Assembly (NCBI RefSeq): GCF_003355455.1
Contig: NZ_CP031357.1
Coordinates: 1,094,501-1,158,500 of the forward strand
Source: Erythrobacter aureus
GTDB lineage: Bacteria > Pseudomonadota > Alphaproteobacteria > Sphingomonadales > Sphingomonadaceae
Length of the DNA stretch: 64,000 nt
Reading direction: 5' to 3'
Of this stretch, positions 9,201 through 17,506 are shown one piece after another. Position numbers and translations under genes: made by a program. The notes beneath the pieces are model-generated. The model was not told the origin of the DNA, did no database searches, and saw only the letters and a program-made list of their open reading frames with translations. The stretch's first letter is position 1. The number at the start of each line of letters is the position of its first letter.

Positions 9201-9755
9201 CGGCTCGCGACCGCTGTGGCCCGATATTACTATAAGCTGTTGGCCTATAAGGACGAGTATGAAGTCGCCCGCCATCTAAGCAGCGAGGCATTTCGCGACG
9301 CGATCGCGGAAGAATTCGAAGGCGAATACTCGATCGAATTCCTCATGGCCCCGCCGATCCTGCAGCGGCGCGATCCGGTTACCGGGCGTTATCCCAAACG
9401 CCGGTTCGGTAGCTGGATATTGCCCGCGCTGAAGCTGCTATCCCGCTTCAAGCGGCTGCGCGGCACGCCTTTCGATCCGTTTGGCTATGCGGCCCATCGC
9501 AAAATGGAACGGGGGCTCATCGCGCAATATGAAAGCGACATCGCCATGGTGATCAAGCGGTTGGACGCCAAGCGATACGAAGCTGCGACCGAGATCGCGA
9601 GCTGGCCGGAACTCGTGCGCGGATACGACACGGTGAAGGACGAGCATATCGCGGCGCTCGAGGAAATGCGGGGCAGCCTGCTGGCAAGCCTGGCCGGCCC
9701 CGTGGCCACAATACCATCGCGCATCGCCGCTGACAGGAAGGAAAAAGTGTCATGA
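6270..9755 (+). CDS. fused indolepyruvate ferredoxin oxidoreductase-family protein (IorA-IorB fusion, EdcC-like)
   Basis: A 1161-residue thiamine-diphosphate-dependent 2-oxoacid:ferredoxin oxidoreductase. The N-terminal half is the pyrimidine/PP-binding part with CAGCPHNRS at about 430. An iron-sulfur segment follows at about 633-680 (CEGCGDCSVQSNC, then two more Cys-containing motifs). The gamma-type domain begins at about 722 (VTGIGGAGVVTLGAILG). The family oxidatively decarboxylates 2-oxo acids to acyl-CoA. Directly after a meta-cleavage dioxygenase, this suits conversion of the ring-opened 2-oxo acid to a CoA ester, as proposed for EdcC in estradiol degradation. No ferredoxin gene is visible in the window. 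A very long antisense reading frame here is a composition artefact. Confidence 0.92.
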   Translation: MTETSIDLEYRLEDRYTQRSGRVFLSGSQALVRLPLMQRQRDIDAGLNTAGFISGYTGSPLGGYDIALNQVPELLEEHHIHFEPGINEDLGATAVWGSQQVGLFGNARYDGVFGIWYGKGPGVDRSGDALKHGSYSGSAPNGGVLVLAGDDHGAKSSTTAHQSDHAFIHFGMPFLNPSSVQDYLDLGLHGFAMSRHSGCWIGMKCVTDIIESSASVDIDPNRPSITIPDRDGEGLAARWGVPALKAEDRQYNQRIPALLEYVRVNRLNREAIAAPSRTLGIVTSGKAYLDVMQALEDLGLDAARCRELGVSVFKVAMPWPLEPETLCEFAEGHREILVVEEKRPVIEDQIASLFVNRANAPLLTGKIDPDGSPLVPAVGETTPLIAARSIAARLIALTGDDGLRAALDGLEAESAPPALPAATLARMPSFCAGCPHNRSTKVPDGSVAFGGIGCHGMATFLPERNTPTLFQMGGEGAPWIGISPFTGTDHIFQNLGDGTYYHSGLLAIRAAVAAGVNITYKILANDAIAMTGGQEIAGQMRVDTLSRQIHAEGVEAIAIVSDEPDTYSPDADFAPGTTIHHRDEMDAVQRRMRDTPGVTAIIYDQNCATELRRRRKRGLAPDPDSRPFINTRVCEGCGDCSVQSNCIALEPVETRFGRKRRVNQSACNKDFSCTDGYCPSFVVVNGGQPRKRSDGQQDYTRYVDALPVPEAASTASPFSLLVTGIGGAGVVTLGAILGMAAHLEGKGASVLDVTGLAQRNGPVTSHVKVANSPQALKTSRIGRADLVIGSDMVVTASADVLGRMRKRMTKAVVNSRVAPTSDFATNPDLDLGTDEMERAIAQRSADSEFIEAGRLAYALTGNEVAANLMLVGFAAQRGWLPVSLDALDRAIQLNGAAVEMNRASVAWGRLLAHDPTLVAELVAAKNTADPQSVSLDDLIADYARELEAYQDRAYAQRYVDLVAQVRAAESALAGNDGRLATAVARYYYKLLAYKDEYEVARHLSSEAFRDAIAEEFEGEYSIEFLMAPPILQRRDPVTGRYPKRRFGSWILPALKLLSRFKRLRGTPFDPFGYAAHRKMERGLIAQYESDIAMVIKRLDAKRYEAATEIASWPELVRGYDTVKDEHIAALEEMRGSLLASLAGPVATIPSRIAADRKEKVS

Positions 9756-10633
9756 GCATTCTCGATGGGAAAGCCGCCATCGTGACCGGTGGCGGACGCG
9801 GCATCGGCAAGGGGCATTGCCTGGCTCTGGCGCGCTGCGGTGCCAGTGTGATCGTGAACGATATCGATCGCAGTGTCGCGGCGGAGACTGTGGAGGCCAT
9901 CGAGGCATCGGGCGGAAAGGCTGCGGCCAGCGATGCCAATATCGCATCGCGCGGGGGCGCCGAGGCCCTGATAGGGCAGTGTGTCGATGCGTTTGGCGCG
10001 GTCGATATTCTGGTCAACAATGCCGGAAACCTGCGCAACCGATCCTTCCTCAAAATGAGCGACGAGGAATTCGATTCCGTTTGGCAGGTTCATGTCAAAG
10101 GCACCTTCTGGTGCAGCCAGACCGCCGCCCTGGCAATGCGAGAGGCGGGTCGCGGCGGAGCGATCGTCAACACGACATCGGGCGCACATTTCGGCAGCTT
10201 CGGCCAGACCAACTATGCGGCCGCCAAGGGCGCCATCGCCTCGATGACCTATAGCTGGGCGCTCGAGCTTGCCCGGTACGGCATCCGCGTGAATGCAATC
10301 GGCCCGACGGGCACCACACGCATGTCGGATACGTTCGCGGGCAAACCGTTGCCGTTCGTCGATCCCGGCCTCAACGGCGATCTGGTCGCCTTTCTGTGCA
10401 GCGATCTGGCGGAAAGTGTCAGCGGTCAGATCTTCGGATCGGGCGGGGAACGTGTCGCGCATATGGTCCAGCCGCATTATGGCAAGACGCTGATCCGGGA
10501 GGGGGGCTGGACTCTCGAGGCGTTGCAGGATCACTTCCTGCCGCAACTTGCCAGCCAGTTCGGGCCTCTCGGCATGCTTGGGCAACCCTATCCCTTCCAT
10601 GATGGCGTCTCGGCGCAGGGACAAGAGGCGTGA
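9752..10633 (+). CDS. short-chain dehydrogenase/reductase, peroxisomal multifunctional enzyme type
   Basis: A 293-residue SDR with the cofactor motif TGGGRGIG, the NNAG strand motif and the catalytic YAAAK. The long C-terminal extension after the Rossmann core resembles (3R)-hydroxyacyl-CoA dehydrogenases related to the peroxisomal MFE-2 enzyme. It probably oxidises a 3-hydroxyacyl-CoA made by the MaoC hydratases of the same operon. It overlaps both neighbours by four bases. Confidence 0.88.
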   Translation: MSILDGKAAIVTGGGRGIGKGHCLALARCGASVIVNDIDRSVAAETVEAIEASGGKAAASDANIASRGGAEALIGQCVDAFGAVDILVNNAGNLRNRSFLKMSDEEFDSVWQVHVKGTFWCSQTAALAMREAGRGGAIVNTTSGAHFGSFGQTNYAAAKGAIASMTYSWALELARYGIRVNAIGPTGTTRMSDTFAGKPLPFVDPGLNGDLVAFLCSDLAESVSGQIFGSGGERVAHMVQPHYGKTLIREGGWTLEALQDHFLPQLASQFGPLGMLGQPYPFHDGVSAQGQEA

Positions 10634-11793
10634 GCGATCGCGCCGCCCTGAAAGACCGGACCGCGATCGTCGGTATCGGGCAGACGGAGTTCGGCAAGAA
10701 CCTGGAGCACACGGAGCTTCAGTTGGCGTGCATGGCGATCCGTAACGCACTGGACGATGCCGGGATAGACGCGTCAGACGTGGACGCTCTGGGATGCTTC
10801 ACGCAGGAAACGACTCCGGAGTTCGAGATCGCGCGCAATCTGGGCTTCGGAGAACTGCATTTCTTCAGTCAGGTGGCGCATGGCGGGGGGGCGGTTTGCG
10901 GCGCGATCGGACAGGTTGCCATGGCGATCGCGCTCGGCATCGCGAAAGTCGGTGTCGTGTGGCGGTCCCGCAAGCGCGGCGACCCTTCCAAACGGCAATG
11001 GGCGGGCGTGCAGCCGAGGATCGGCGATCATTGGAAATGGTCGCGCCCGCACGGCCTGTCGCGTCCGGTGGACGAGGTGGCCATGCTCATGCGGCGCTAC
11101 ATGCACGATCATGGGGCGACACGCGAGCAGCTCGCTGCGGTTGCGCTGACCCAGCGGGCCTATGCCAGGCGCAACCCCGATGCTCTCATGCGCGACAAGG
11201 CAATGGATCTGGACGATTATCTCGGTGCCCGGATGATCTCCGATCCGCTGTGCCTGTTCGACAATTGCCTGGAGAGCGACGGGGCCATTGCCATCGTGCT
11301 GACGGGGGAGGATCGGGCTGCGGATTGCAGACATCGTCCGGTGCTGATCCATGCCTTTTCGCAGGGGATGAGCCGCGAACACCAGCTGATGACCAATTAT
11401 CACGGGGCCGATCCGTTCGTCAGTTCCTCGTCGGCGACGGCCCGGAACCTGTGGCGCCAGTCCGATCTGGCACCGCCGGATATCGATGTCGCGCAGATAT
11501 ACGACGCCTTCTCGCCGCTGGTACTGTTCAGCCTCGAAAACTACGGCTTCTGCGGGCGCGGCGAGGCCGCGCAAATGGCGGCGTCCGGCGCGCTAGGAGC
11601 GGGGGGGCAGCTTCCGGTCAACACTTCGGGCGGCAGCCTTTCGGAAGTCTATCTGCACGGCGCCAATCTGGTGACCGAGGCCGTACGCCAGATCAGGGGA
11701 ACCTCGCCGAACCAGGTTTCCGATGCACGAAACTGCTTCATCAGCACCTGCGACAGCACCCCCAATGGTGCCCTCATTCTTCGTCGGCAATAG
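10630..11793 (+). CDS. thiolase-like lipid-transfer protein (SCP-x / Ltp2 type)
   Basis: A 387-residue thiolase-superfamily protein of the SCP-x group. It starts with GTG inside the previous stop (GTGA). The N-terminal TAIVGIGQTEFGKNL and the C-terminal VNTSGGSLSEVYLHG are typical of the group. Cys90 lies in GGGAVCGAIG at the nucleophile position. Proteins of this type cleave beta-keto acyl-CoAs or, with a DUF35 partner, act as retro-aldolases on steroid side chains. The DUF35 gene at 4820 in the same operon is the natural candidate partner. Confidence 0.87.
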   Translation: MSDRAALKDRTAIVGIGQTEFGKNLEHTELQLACMAIRNALDDAGIDASDVDALGCFTQETTPEFEIARNLGFGELHFFSQVAHGGGAVCGAIGQVAMAIALGIAKVGVVWRSRKRGDPSKRQWAGVQPRIGDHWKWSRPHGLSRPVDEVAMLMRRYMHDHGATREQLAAVALTQRAYARRNPDALMRDKAMDLDDYLGARMISDPLCLFDNCLESDGAIAIVLTGEDRAADCRHRPVLIHAFSQGMSREHQLMTNYHGADPFVSSSSATARNLWRQSDLAPPDIDVAQIYDAFSPLVLFSLENYGFCGRGEAAQMAASGALGAGGQLPVNTSGGSLSEVYLHGANLVTEAVRQIRGTSPNQVSDARNCFISTCDSTPNGALILRRQ

Positions 11794-11804
11794 GGGAGAT
11801 TGCA

Positions 11805-12239
11805 ATGGAAACAGCACTGGAACACCGCGCGTTCGATGTCGGTTTTGTAACGCGAGATGCCGAACCCATGCAGCGATTCTATCAGGATGTGCTGGGATTG
11901 CAGCACGTTGCGACGATCCCGGTCGGGCCGGATACGCTGATCAAACTCGCCTATGGCCGCAGCATTCTGAAACTCTACGTGCCGGCCGCGCCACCGACAC
12001 CGAGTGCCGATCCGGAACGATGGGCCTCGCAGGCCGGTATTCGCTACATCACGGTTCCCGTGGACGATGCGCGTGCGACACTCGAGAGATGCCGCAATGC
12101 TGGGGCTCCAATCTACTCCGAAATCGTCGAGCTGCCCGCAGATAGAAGGGCGGCCATCGTGGGCGATCCCGACGGGAATGCCATTGAGCTATTCGAGGAT
12201 CCGGCCAGTATGGCACGGAAAACTGGGGAGACAGCTTGA
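11805..12239 (+). CDS. VOC-family protein (glyoxalase/bleomycin-resistance fold)
   Basis: A 144-residue single-unit vicinal-oxygen-chelate protein: FDVGFVTRDAEPMQRFYQDVLGL, then IRYITVPVDDARATLERC, ending VGDPDGNAIELFED with the usual terminal glutamate. The gene follows GGGGAG and is read in the operon after the SCP-x thiolase. VOC proteins include epimerases such as methylmalonyl-CoA epimerase, isomerases and dioxygenases. At this size it is a single module, and the reaction cannot be assigned. A much longer reading frame that begins inside the thiolase gene is not the real start. Confidence 0.8.
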   Translation: METALEHRAFDVGFVTRDAEPMQRFYQDVLGLQHVATIPVGPDTLIKLAYGRSILKLYVPAAPPTPSADPERWASQAGIRYITVPVDDARATLERCRNAGAPIYSEIVELPADRRAAIVGDPDGNAIELFEDPASMARKTGETA

Positions 12240-12241
12240 AC

Positions 12242-12952
12242 ATGCCGACGTCAGAAGCACCCGCAACCCTCGTCATCACCGGTGCCAGCCGGGGGATCGG
12301 CCTCGAAACAGCGCGGCTCTTCGCGGAACATGGCTATCGCATCGTCAACATATCCCGCAGTCCGATCCCGATTGAGGGGGCGGTGGACATCACTGCCGAT
12401 CTGGCCAGCCCGGACTGGGCCGAGCGGATCAAGGAAGAGCTCGATGCGGCGCTGGCTGGATCGGGCGAGATCAGCCTGATCCACAACTCGGCCATTCAAC
12501 TGCCCGGCGCTATCGACCAGGTCGATGCGGGCGATTTCCGAAAGACGCTCGAACTGGCGGTTGTGGCTCCATCGATCCTCAATCGGCTGGTGCTGCCCCA
12601 CCAGTCGGCCGGATCGTCGATCATCTATGTCGGATCCACGCTGAGCCAGCGTGCCAGCAAAGGGCTGGCGGCCTATGTGGCGAGCAAACATGCGGTCGTG
12701 GGTTTGATGCGAAGCACGGCGCAGGACCTTGGCGGGACGGGCATCCACACAGCCTGTGTCTGCCCCGGTTTCACCGATACCGAAATGCTGCGCGAATATG
12801 GCGGAGAGGCGACCGAATACCTCAAATCGCTGGTACACGAAAAACGGCTCATCGACCCGGACGAGATTGCGCGCATGCTGCTTTTTGCCGCGCGGAATCC
12901 GGTGGTGAACGGGTCGATTTTGCAGGCCGAACTGTGCTTCGTCCAACCCTGA
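12242..12952 (+). CDS. short-chain dehydrogenase/reductase
   Basis: A 236-residue SDR with TGASRGIG, a substituted NNAG-type segment (IHNSAIQLPG) and the catalytic YVASKH. The start is either ATG 12242 or an in-frame TTG at 12236 that overlaps the upstream stop; GGGGAG lies 5-11 bases upstream. It is the last gene of the first plus-strand operon and probably oxidises a hydroxyl or reduces a keto group in the pathway. It is shorter than the 9752 SDR and lacks the C-terminal extension. Confidence 0.85.
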   Translation: MPTSEAPATLVITGASRGIGLETARLFAEHGYRIVNISRSPIPIEGAVDITADLASPDWAERIKEELDAALAGSGEISLIHNSAIQLPGAIDQVDAGDFRKTLELAVVAPSILNRLVLPHQSAGSSIIYVGSTLSQRASKGLAAYVASKHAVVGLMRSTAQDLGGTGIHTACVCPGFTDTEMLREYGGEATEYLKSLVHEKRLIDPDEIARMLLFAARNPVVNGSILQAELCFVQP

Positions 12953-12973
12953 AGCGGCCCGAAAATCCATAAA

Positions 12974-13009
12974 GCGAGTTCAATGTGAGCAAATTTTCAG
13001 TTTTTCTGA
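12974..13009. promoter_or_regulatory. putative operator region upstream of the TetR gene
   Basis: The 179-base gap between the SDR and the TetR gene contains GCGAGTTCAA at 12974-12983. The same ten bases occur on the other strand in the 23.4-kb divergent promoter. A small inverted repeat TCAG-TTTTT-CTGA lies at 12997-13009. Both are candidate binding sites for the downstream TetR or another pathway regulator. This is inferred from pattern only. Confidence 0.3.
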
Positions 13010-13131
13010 TACTCTCGCAGACCGCCGCGGGAATGAGTGGGGACGGGGCGGCAGGCGCCGCTGGAAACAGCGCAAAGCTGGTTCGAATGCCCCGGCGATA
13101 ATGGCGGTCGATAAGAATGGGAGACGGAGAT

Positions 13132-13752
13132 ATGACGGTATTGGATGCTCAGCTCGCACCGCGTAAGGTGCCTAAGCAGCAGCGCGCACAATTCACCGTG
13201 GATTGCATTTTGCGGGCGGCCGAATCCATTATCATGAAAAGCGGCTATGATGCCGCCAACACCAACCACATTGCCGAAGTGGCGGGCGTCAGCATCGGTT
13301 CGCTCTACCAGTATTTTTCCAGCAAGGAAGCCATCGCCGCGGCACTGGTCGAAAACGCGGTCATCAATGCCTCAGAGGTCCTGCGTGATTGCCTGATCGA
13401 AAACATGGCCAAGCCGCTCGAAGATTCGGCGCAGGCCATCATCGAGACGATCCTGAAAACACGGAAGCAATACAGCTTCATCTTCCTGCGCCTGCCCCGT
13501 GAAGTCCCCAAGCTGGGCAGGCTGTCGCGCACGGTTACGACGGAGAAGTTCCTCTATCATACGATCCGGGCCTATTATCAGCAGCACCGCGCGGAGATAA
13601 ACGTCGACGATCTCGAAGTGGCGATGTTCGTATCGGAACACATTATCGTCGGCAGTATCGACGCCTATCTGGAAAACAATTCCCCAGCGATCACCGACGA
13701 ACAGCTCGTCCAGCAGCTCTCCGACGCGTTCGTCAAATATCTCACCAAATAG
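13132..13752 (+). CDS. TetR-family transcriptional regulator
   Basis: A 206-residue regulator. The N-terminal helix-turn-helix is clear: ILRAAESIIMKSGYDAANTNHIAEVAGVSIGSLYQYFSSKEAI. The rest is the all-helical ligand-binding and dimer domain. The ATG at 13132 follows GACGGAGAT at good distance; an in-frame ATG at 13117 is possible. It is read together with the acyl-CoA dehydrogenase 19 bases downstream and sits between the two arms of the catabolic locus, so it probably represses pathway genes until a CoA ester or steroid-like ligand binds. Confidence 0.92.
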   Translation: MTVLDAQLAPRKVPKQQRAQFTVDCILRAAESIIMKSGYDAANTNHIAEVAGVSIGSLYQYFSSKEAIAAALVENAVINASEVLRDCLIENMAKPLEDSAQAIIETILKTRKQYSFIFLRLPREVPKLGRLSRTVTTEKFLYHTIRAYYQQHRAEINVDDLEVAMFVSEHIIVGSIDAYLENNSPAITDEQLVQQLSDAFVKYLTK

Positions 13753-13771
13753 TCTGCACGGGAACCCCGCC

Positions 13772-14962
13772 ATGAATTTCGATTTCGATGCCGATCAGGT
13801 AGCGTTCGTCGCGCGTGTTCGGGAGTTTCTCGCCGAGGTGCGGGAATGGCCGGATGCGGACGACATCATGTGCCCGGAACGCGAATCGGATTCCATTCTG
13901 GCGGACACACCGGCGCGCAGGGCCTTCAACAAGGAACTGGCGCGCAGGGGGTACCTCGGCATGTCCTGGCCAAAGGAATATGGCGGGCAGGAAAAGCCGG
14001 GCATCTACGAATATCTCCTCAACGAAGAGCTTTCGCGCGTCGGTGCCCCCCTGATCGGGAAGGGGGTCGGATGTGTGGGGCAGACGCTCATTCGGCACGG
14101 GTCCGACAAGTTGAAGGCCGAGTTCCTGCCCAAGATCCTGTCGGCCGATGTCGAGTTTGCTCTCGGCTATTCGGAACCCCATGCCGGATCGGATCTGGCA
14201 TCGCTGCGGCTGCGCGCGGAACGCGTCGAAGGCGGATGGATGCTCAACGGTCAGAAGATGTTCACCACCTCGGCCCATTTCGCGGACTGGTACTGGCTCG
14301 CCGCGCGGACCGATTTCGATGCGCCGAAGCATAAGGGCATCAGCCTGTTTCTTCTGCCGATGGATCAGGAGGGGATCACGATCCAGCCGATCGAAACGAT
14401 GGGCGAGCATGTCACCAACGCGGTTTTTCTCGACAACATCTTCGTCCCGGAAGACTATCTGGTCGGCGAGTTGAACCGGGGGTGGCCCTATATTTGCGAA
14501 GCGCTCGATTACGAACGCTTCACCTTCTACACCTACAGCCCCCTAGAGGAAAAGCTCAAGGTGCTCAAAGGGTTGCTCGGCGAAACCAAGCGCAATGGCG
14601 AGCGCCTGGACGCGTCCACAGAGGTCCGGCACGGCCTCGCACGGCTTACGGCCGACGTTCAGATGGCCAAGATGCTGCAGCGCCGCGTTATCTACGCCTC
14701 CTCGCAGGGGCGCGTCCCCACGATCGAGGCCGCCATGTGCAAGCTCTACAGCACGGCACTCCACCAGAAGCTGGCAGACTTCGCGATCGATAGGCTTGGC
14801 GCGGATGGCCTGCTGCACAAGGCCGATCCCGACGCTCCCGCCGGCGGGAAGTGGGAATGGTCCTATCGCGCCACTGCACTCGACACGATCGGTGCGGGCA
14901 CTTCGGAAGTTCAGAAGAACATCATCGCGAGGCGCGAGCTCGGCCTGCCGCTGGAGTTCTGA
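13772..14962 (+). CDS. acyl-CoA dehydrogenase
   Basis: A 396-residue acyl-CoA dehydrogenase with EYLLNEELSRVGAP, FALGYSEPHAGSDLASLRL (the flavin- and substrate-binding loop) and the C-terminal TIGAGTSEVQKNIIARRELGLP. It is co-directional with the TetR gene. Its stop TGA abuts the stop of the convergent CoA-transferase as TGATCA, leaving no intergenic space. It probably acts on a large acyl-CoA in the pathway. Confidence 0.93.
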   Translation: MNFDFDADQVAFVARVREFLAEVREWPDADDIMCPERESDSILADTPARRAFNKELARRGYLGMSWPKEYGGQEKPGIYEYLLNEELSRVGAPLIGKGVGCVGQTLIRHGSDKLKAEFLPKILSADVEFALGYSEPHAGSDLASLRLRAERVEGGWMLNGQKMFTTSAHFADWYWLAARTDFDAPKHKGISLFLLPMDQEGITIQPIETMGEHVTNAVFLDNIFVPEDYLVGELNRGWPYICEALDYERFTFYTYSPLEEKLKVLKGLLGETKRNGERLDASTEVRHGLARLTADVQMAKMLQRRVIYASSQGRVPTIEAAMCKLYSTALHQKLADFAIDRLGADGLLHKADPDAPAGGKWEWSYRATALDTIGAGTSEVQKNIIARRELGLPLEF

Positions 14963-16186
14963 TCAGGGTGCCGCTTCGATCAGAGCGGCTCGGAAGTCGG
15001 GGTGCGCGATCGCCACGAGCTCGGCAGCCCTCTCGCTCGCTGTCTTTGCGCGCAAGTCGGCGATCCCGTATTCCGTGACCACGAAATCCACATCGGTTCG
15101 CGCGATGGTGACCGGCAATGTCGAGGCCAACGAAGACACGATCCGCGATCGTTTGCCGCGTGAAGCCGTCGAGGGAAGGGCAATGATCGAACATCCTCCC
15201 GAGGATTGATGACCGGCCCGGCAGAATTCGGGCAATCCGCCCGGCGCGCTTATCGGCTTCGCTCCGAAACCCTCGGAGTTGACTTGCCCCAGCAGGTCCA
15301 CCTGCAGCGCCGAATTTACGGCCACGAATTTCTCGATCCGCGACAATATGGACGCGCTATGGGTATGTCGCACCGGATTGAGGAGGAAGTCCTCCCGCCC
15401 ATCCAGCCAGCAATAGAACGCGTGCGATCCGGCGATGGTGGCACACACGATCGGGAATTCCCTGTCGATCGAGTCGGCTTCGACGAGTCCGCGGATGGAT
15501 TCCGTTACGATGCCGGAGTGGACTCGAAGCCGCTTCTTCGATCTCAAATGCTTGAGAAAAAGGCTCGGGACCTTGCCAATGCCGCATTGGATCGCCGCGC
15601 CATCATCGACGAGGCTGACCACGTTTCGTGCGATTTCGTCACCGATATCGTCGGGGTCGGTACCGCCCGACGCCAGCGCCAGCGGTGCTGCTTCGTCATT
15701 GAAAATTGCCGAAAATTCGTCGCGGTGAATGAGGTCGCCATTGATCAGGCGAGGGAGGGCCGGGTTGGCAAGCGCGACGACCCGCCCGGATGTTTCGAGC
15801 GCATCCCGCACGAACTCGGCGGACAGGCCGCAACCGACATAGCCGCGTGCGTCGGGAATGGTGGTCGGAACGAAGGTGATGTCCGGTGCGAATTGCGCAA
15901 GCTGCCGGCCGATGCCGGAATAGGTCGCGATGATTTGACGATAGGCCGGGAGTTCCGATGCAGGGAAAAAGCCTGCACTTTCCATCGCACCGGTCAGGAC
16001 GGGATGGGCGAAATCGTTGAGGCCCGCGACGAAGTTCGTCAGCACCGACAGATGCCCAAGGCTGTCTTCATGTTCCTCGAGCCGGTTGCGCAGCGCAAGC
16101 GGTTCGCCGGTGGTGCCCGGAAGGAACAGGCGCGTGCTTTCGTGCAGCAGATCGGTCAGCGCGGCAGCCGTCAGGTTCTCGATCAA
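14963..16186 (-). CDS. acetyl-CoA hydrolase / CoA-transferase family protein
   Basis: The recognisable protein is about 407 residues and begins near IENLTAAALTDLLHESTRLFLPG, with TTG at 16184-16186 as the likely start four bases after the P450 stop. The longer frame upstream is a shadow of the P450 gene. Family features are VTEYGIADLRAKTASERAAEL near the C terminus and HSGIVTESIRGLVE in the middle. The family includes 4-hydroxybutyrate CoA-transferase and succinyl-CoA:acetate CoA-transferase, which form a glutamyl-CoA intermediate. Here it could activate or deacylate a pathway acid. It is probably cotranscribed with the P450. Confidence 0.85.
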   Translation of the reverse strand: MIENLTAAALTDLLHESTRLFLPGTTGEPLALRNRLEEHEDSLGHLSVLTNFVAGLNDFAHPVLTGAMESAGFFPASELPAYRQIIATYSGIGRQLAQFAPDITFVPTTIPDARGYVGCGLSAEFVRDALETSGRVVALANPALPRLINGDLIHRDEFSAIFNDEAAPLALASGGTDPDDIGDEIARNVVSLVDDGAAIQCGIGKVPSLFLKHLRSKKRLRVHSGIVTESIRGLVEADSIDREFPIVCATIAGSHAFYCWLDGREDFLLNPVRHTHSASILSRIEKFVAVNSALQVDLLGQVNSEGFGAKPISAPGGLPEFCRAGHQSSGGCSIIALPSTASRGKRSRIVSSLASTLPVTIARTDVDFVVTEYGIADLRAKTASERAAELVAIAHPDFRAALIEAAP

Positions 16187-16190
16187 GATT

Positions 16191-17381
16191 TCAGTTCGCG
16201 TGCGGTTTGAACGAGATCGGTAGCTGGCAGAAGCCCTGGAGGAATTCTCCGCGAATCCGTTCGCAGCGATCGTGCCGAACTTCGAAATCGCCGACAGCAG
16301 CCAGAATTTCCTGGAGCAGGACCTGCCCTTCGAGCCGGGCGAGATGCTGGCCGAGGCAGAAGTGCAGGCCCGTGCCGAACGAAAGATTGCGGCGCTGGCG
16401 GCGGGTGATGTCGAAGCGGTCGGGCTCGTCGAACTCGCGCTCGTCGCGGCACGCCGCGGCGTACAGGAACAGAACAGACTGCCCCGGTCGCATGGTCTCG
16501 CCATGAAGTTCGACCTCCTGGCAAACCCTGCGGCCGAGCATGTTTGTCGGCTGATCGAAGCGGGCCGCCTCTTCGAAAGCGGCGGCGCAGAGCGTCGGGT
16601 CGTCCCTGACCATACCGAGCTGGTCAGGGTTCGCGGCGAGATTGTAGACCGTGCATGCCGTGGTCAGGGGGAGCGTGTCGGAGCCTGTGATGACCATGGC
16701 GAAGATGCTGAAGAAAATCTGCTCGTCGGTCAGCCGGTTGCCGTCGACGTCGGCATTGAGCCAGGTGACGATATGGCTGTGTTCGGCAGGTGGGTTCTGG
16801 CGGTACTTTTCGATCAGCCCCATAATGTATTCACGCGCCTCGGCAAAGGCCTGGGCACCTTCGGGCGTGGTACCGCGCACACCGGGCTCGCGCAGGTAGA
16901 ACCGGTCGATATAGCCGCGGATGCGCAAGGCTTCCTCGTATTCCAGACCGATGAACGCGGCGATCAGTTGGAGCGCCGTCCGGCTGGCCAGCCGGTAGAC
17001 ATCGATCTCCCCCGTCGACAGCATGGGCGCTGTTTCAGTGCGAACCACACCGCGGACATGGTCTTCGATCAGTGCGATCTTGTCCTTCAGGTAGGACCGC
17101 CCGATGAGCCCCCGGGTACGGCCATGCGCAGGAGGGTCCATGAACAGGAACACCTCTGGCTGCGGCGCTTCGGACAGGAACAGCGCATCGGGGGATGTGC
17201 CGTGTGTGGCCGTGTAGGCCTTGCGGTCCATGCTCGCCTTCCAGATGTCTTCGAAGCGGGTCAGCGCCCAGCAGTCGAGGTCCTCGATGTAATAGGCGGG
17301 CGCCTCATCCTGCATCCGCTTGTAGGTGTCCCAAGGATGGGACCACAGGCTTTCGTCATAGGGCGAGTAGCTGATGGACAT
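16191..17381 (-). CDS. cytochrome P450 (bacterial class I type, EdcA-like candidate)
   Basis: A 396-residue soluble P450. The heme-binding loop is FGTGLHFCLGQHLARLE with ligand Cys342. The I-helix reads AMVITGSDTL, where Gly-x-Asp-Thr is the oxygen-activation motif, and the K-helix has the usual EEAARFDQP. It has no N-terminal membrane anchor. In estrogen-degrading sphingomonads a P450 is the estrone 4-hydroxylase that makes the catechol for the extradiol dioxygenase. The dioxygenase at 5290 makes that role plausible here. No ferredoxin or ferredoxin reductase gene is seen in the window, so the redox partner must come from elsewhere. Confidence 0.93.
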   Translation of the reverse strand: MSISYSPYDESLWSHPWDTYKRMQDEAPAYYIEDLDCWALTRFEDIWKASMDRKAYTATHGTSPDALFLSEAPQPEVFLFMDPPAHGRTRGLIGRSYLKDKIALIEDHVRGVVRTETAPMLSTGEIDVYRLASRTALQLIAAFIGLEYEEALRIRGYIDRFYLREPGVRGTTPEGAQAFAEAREYIMGLIEKYRQNPPAEHSHIVTWLNADVDGNRLTDEQIFFSIFAMVITGSDTLPLTTACTVYNLAANPDQLGMVRDDPTLCAAAFEEAARFDQPTNMLGRRVCQEVELHGETMRPGQSVLFLYAAACRDEREFDEPDRFDITRRQRRNLSFGTGLHFCLGQHLARLEGQVLLQEILAAVGDFEVRHDRCERIRGEFLQGFCQLPISFKPHAN

Positions 17382-17506
17382 CGGACAGTCCTTTCATCGT
17401 GTCTTGGTGGTAATCGCACCGGCTGCATCGGAGTGAGCCAGAGCGCGGCATCGCGGCGCGATTGGTCCGCGCCAGTTGGTCAGCGCGGCAATGGCGGGCG
17501 AGGGGC

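Noticed and set aside
6093..9275. Open frame of 1060 codons on the minus strand
   Set aside because: It is fully antisense to the fused IOR gene, has no recognisable domain and a repetitive His/Arg/Gly/Asp-rich composition typical of the antisense frame in high-G+C DNA.
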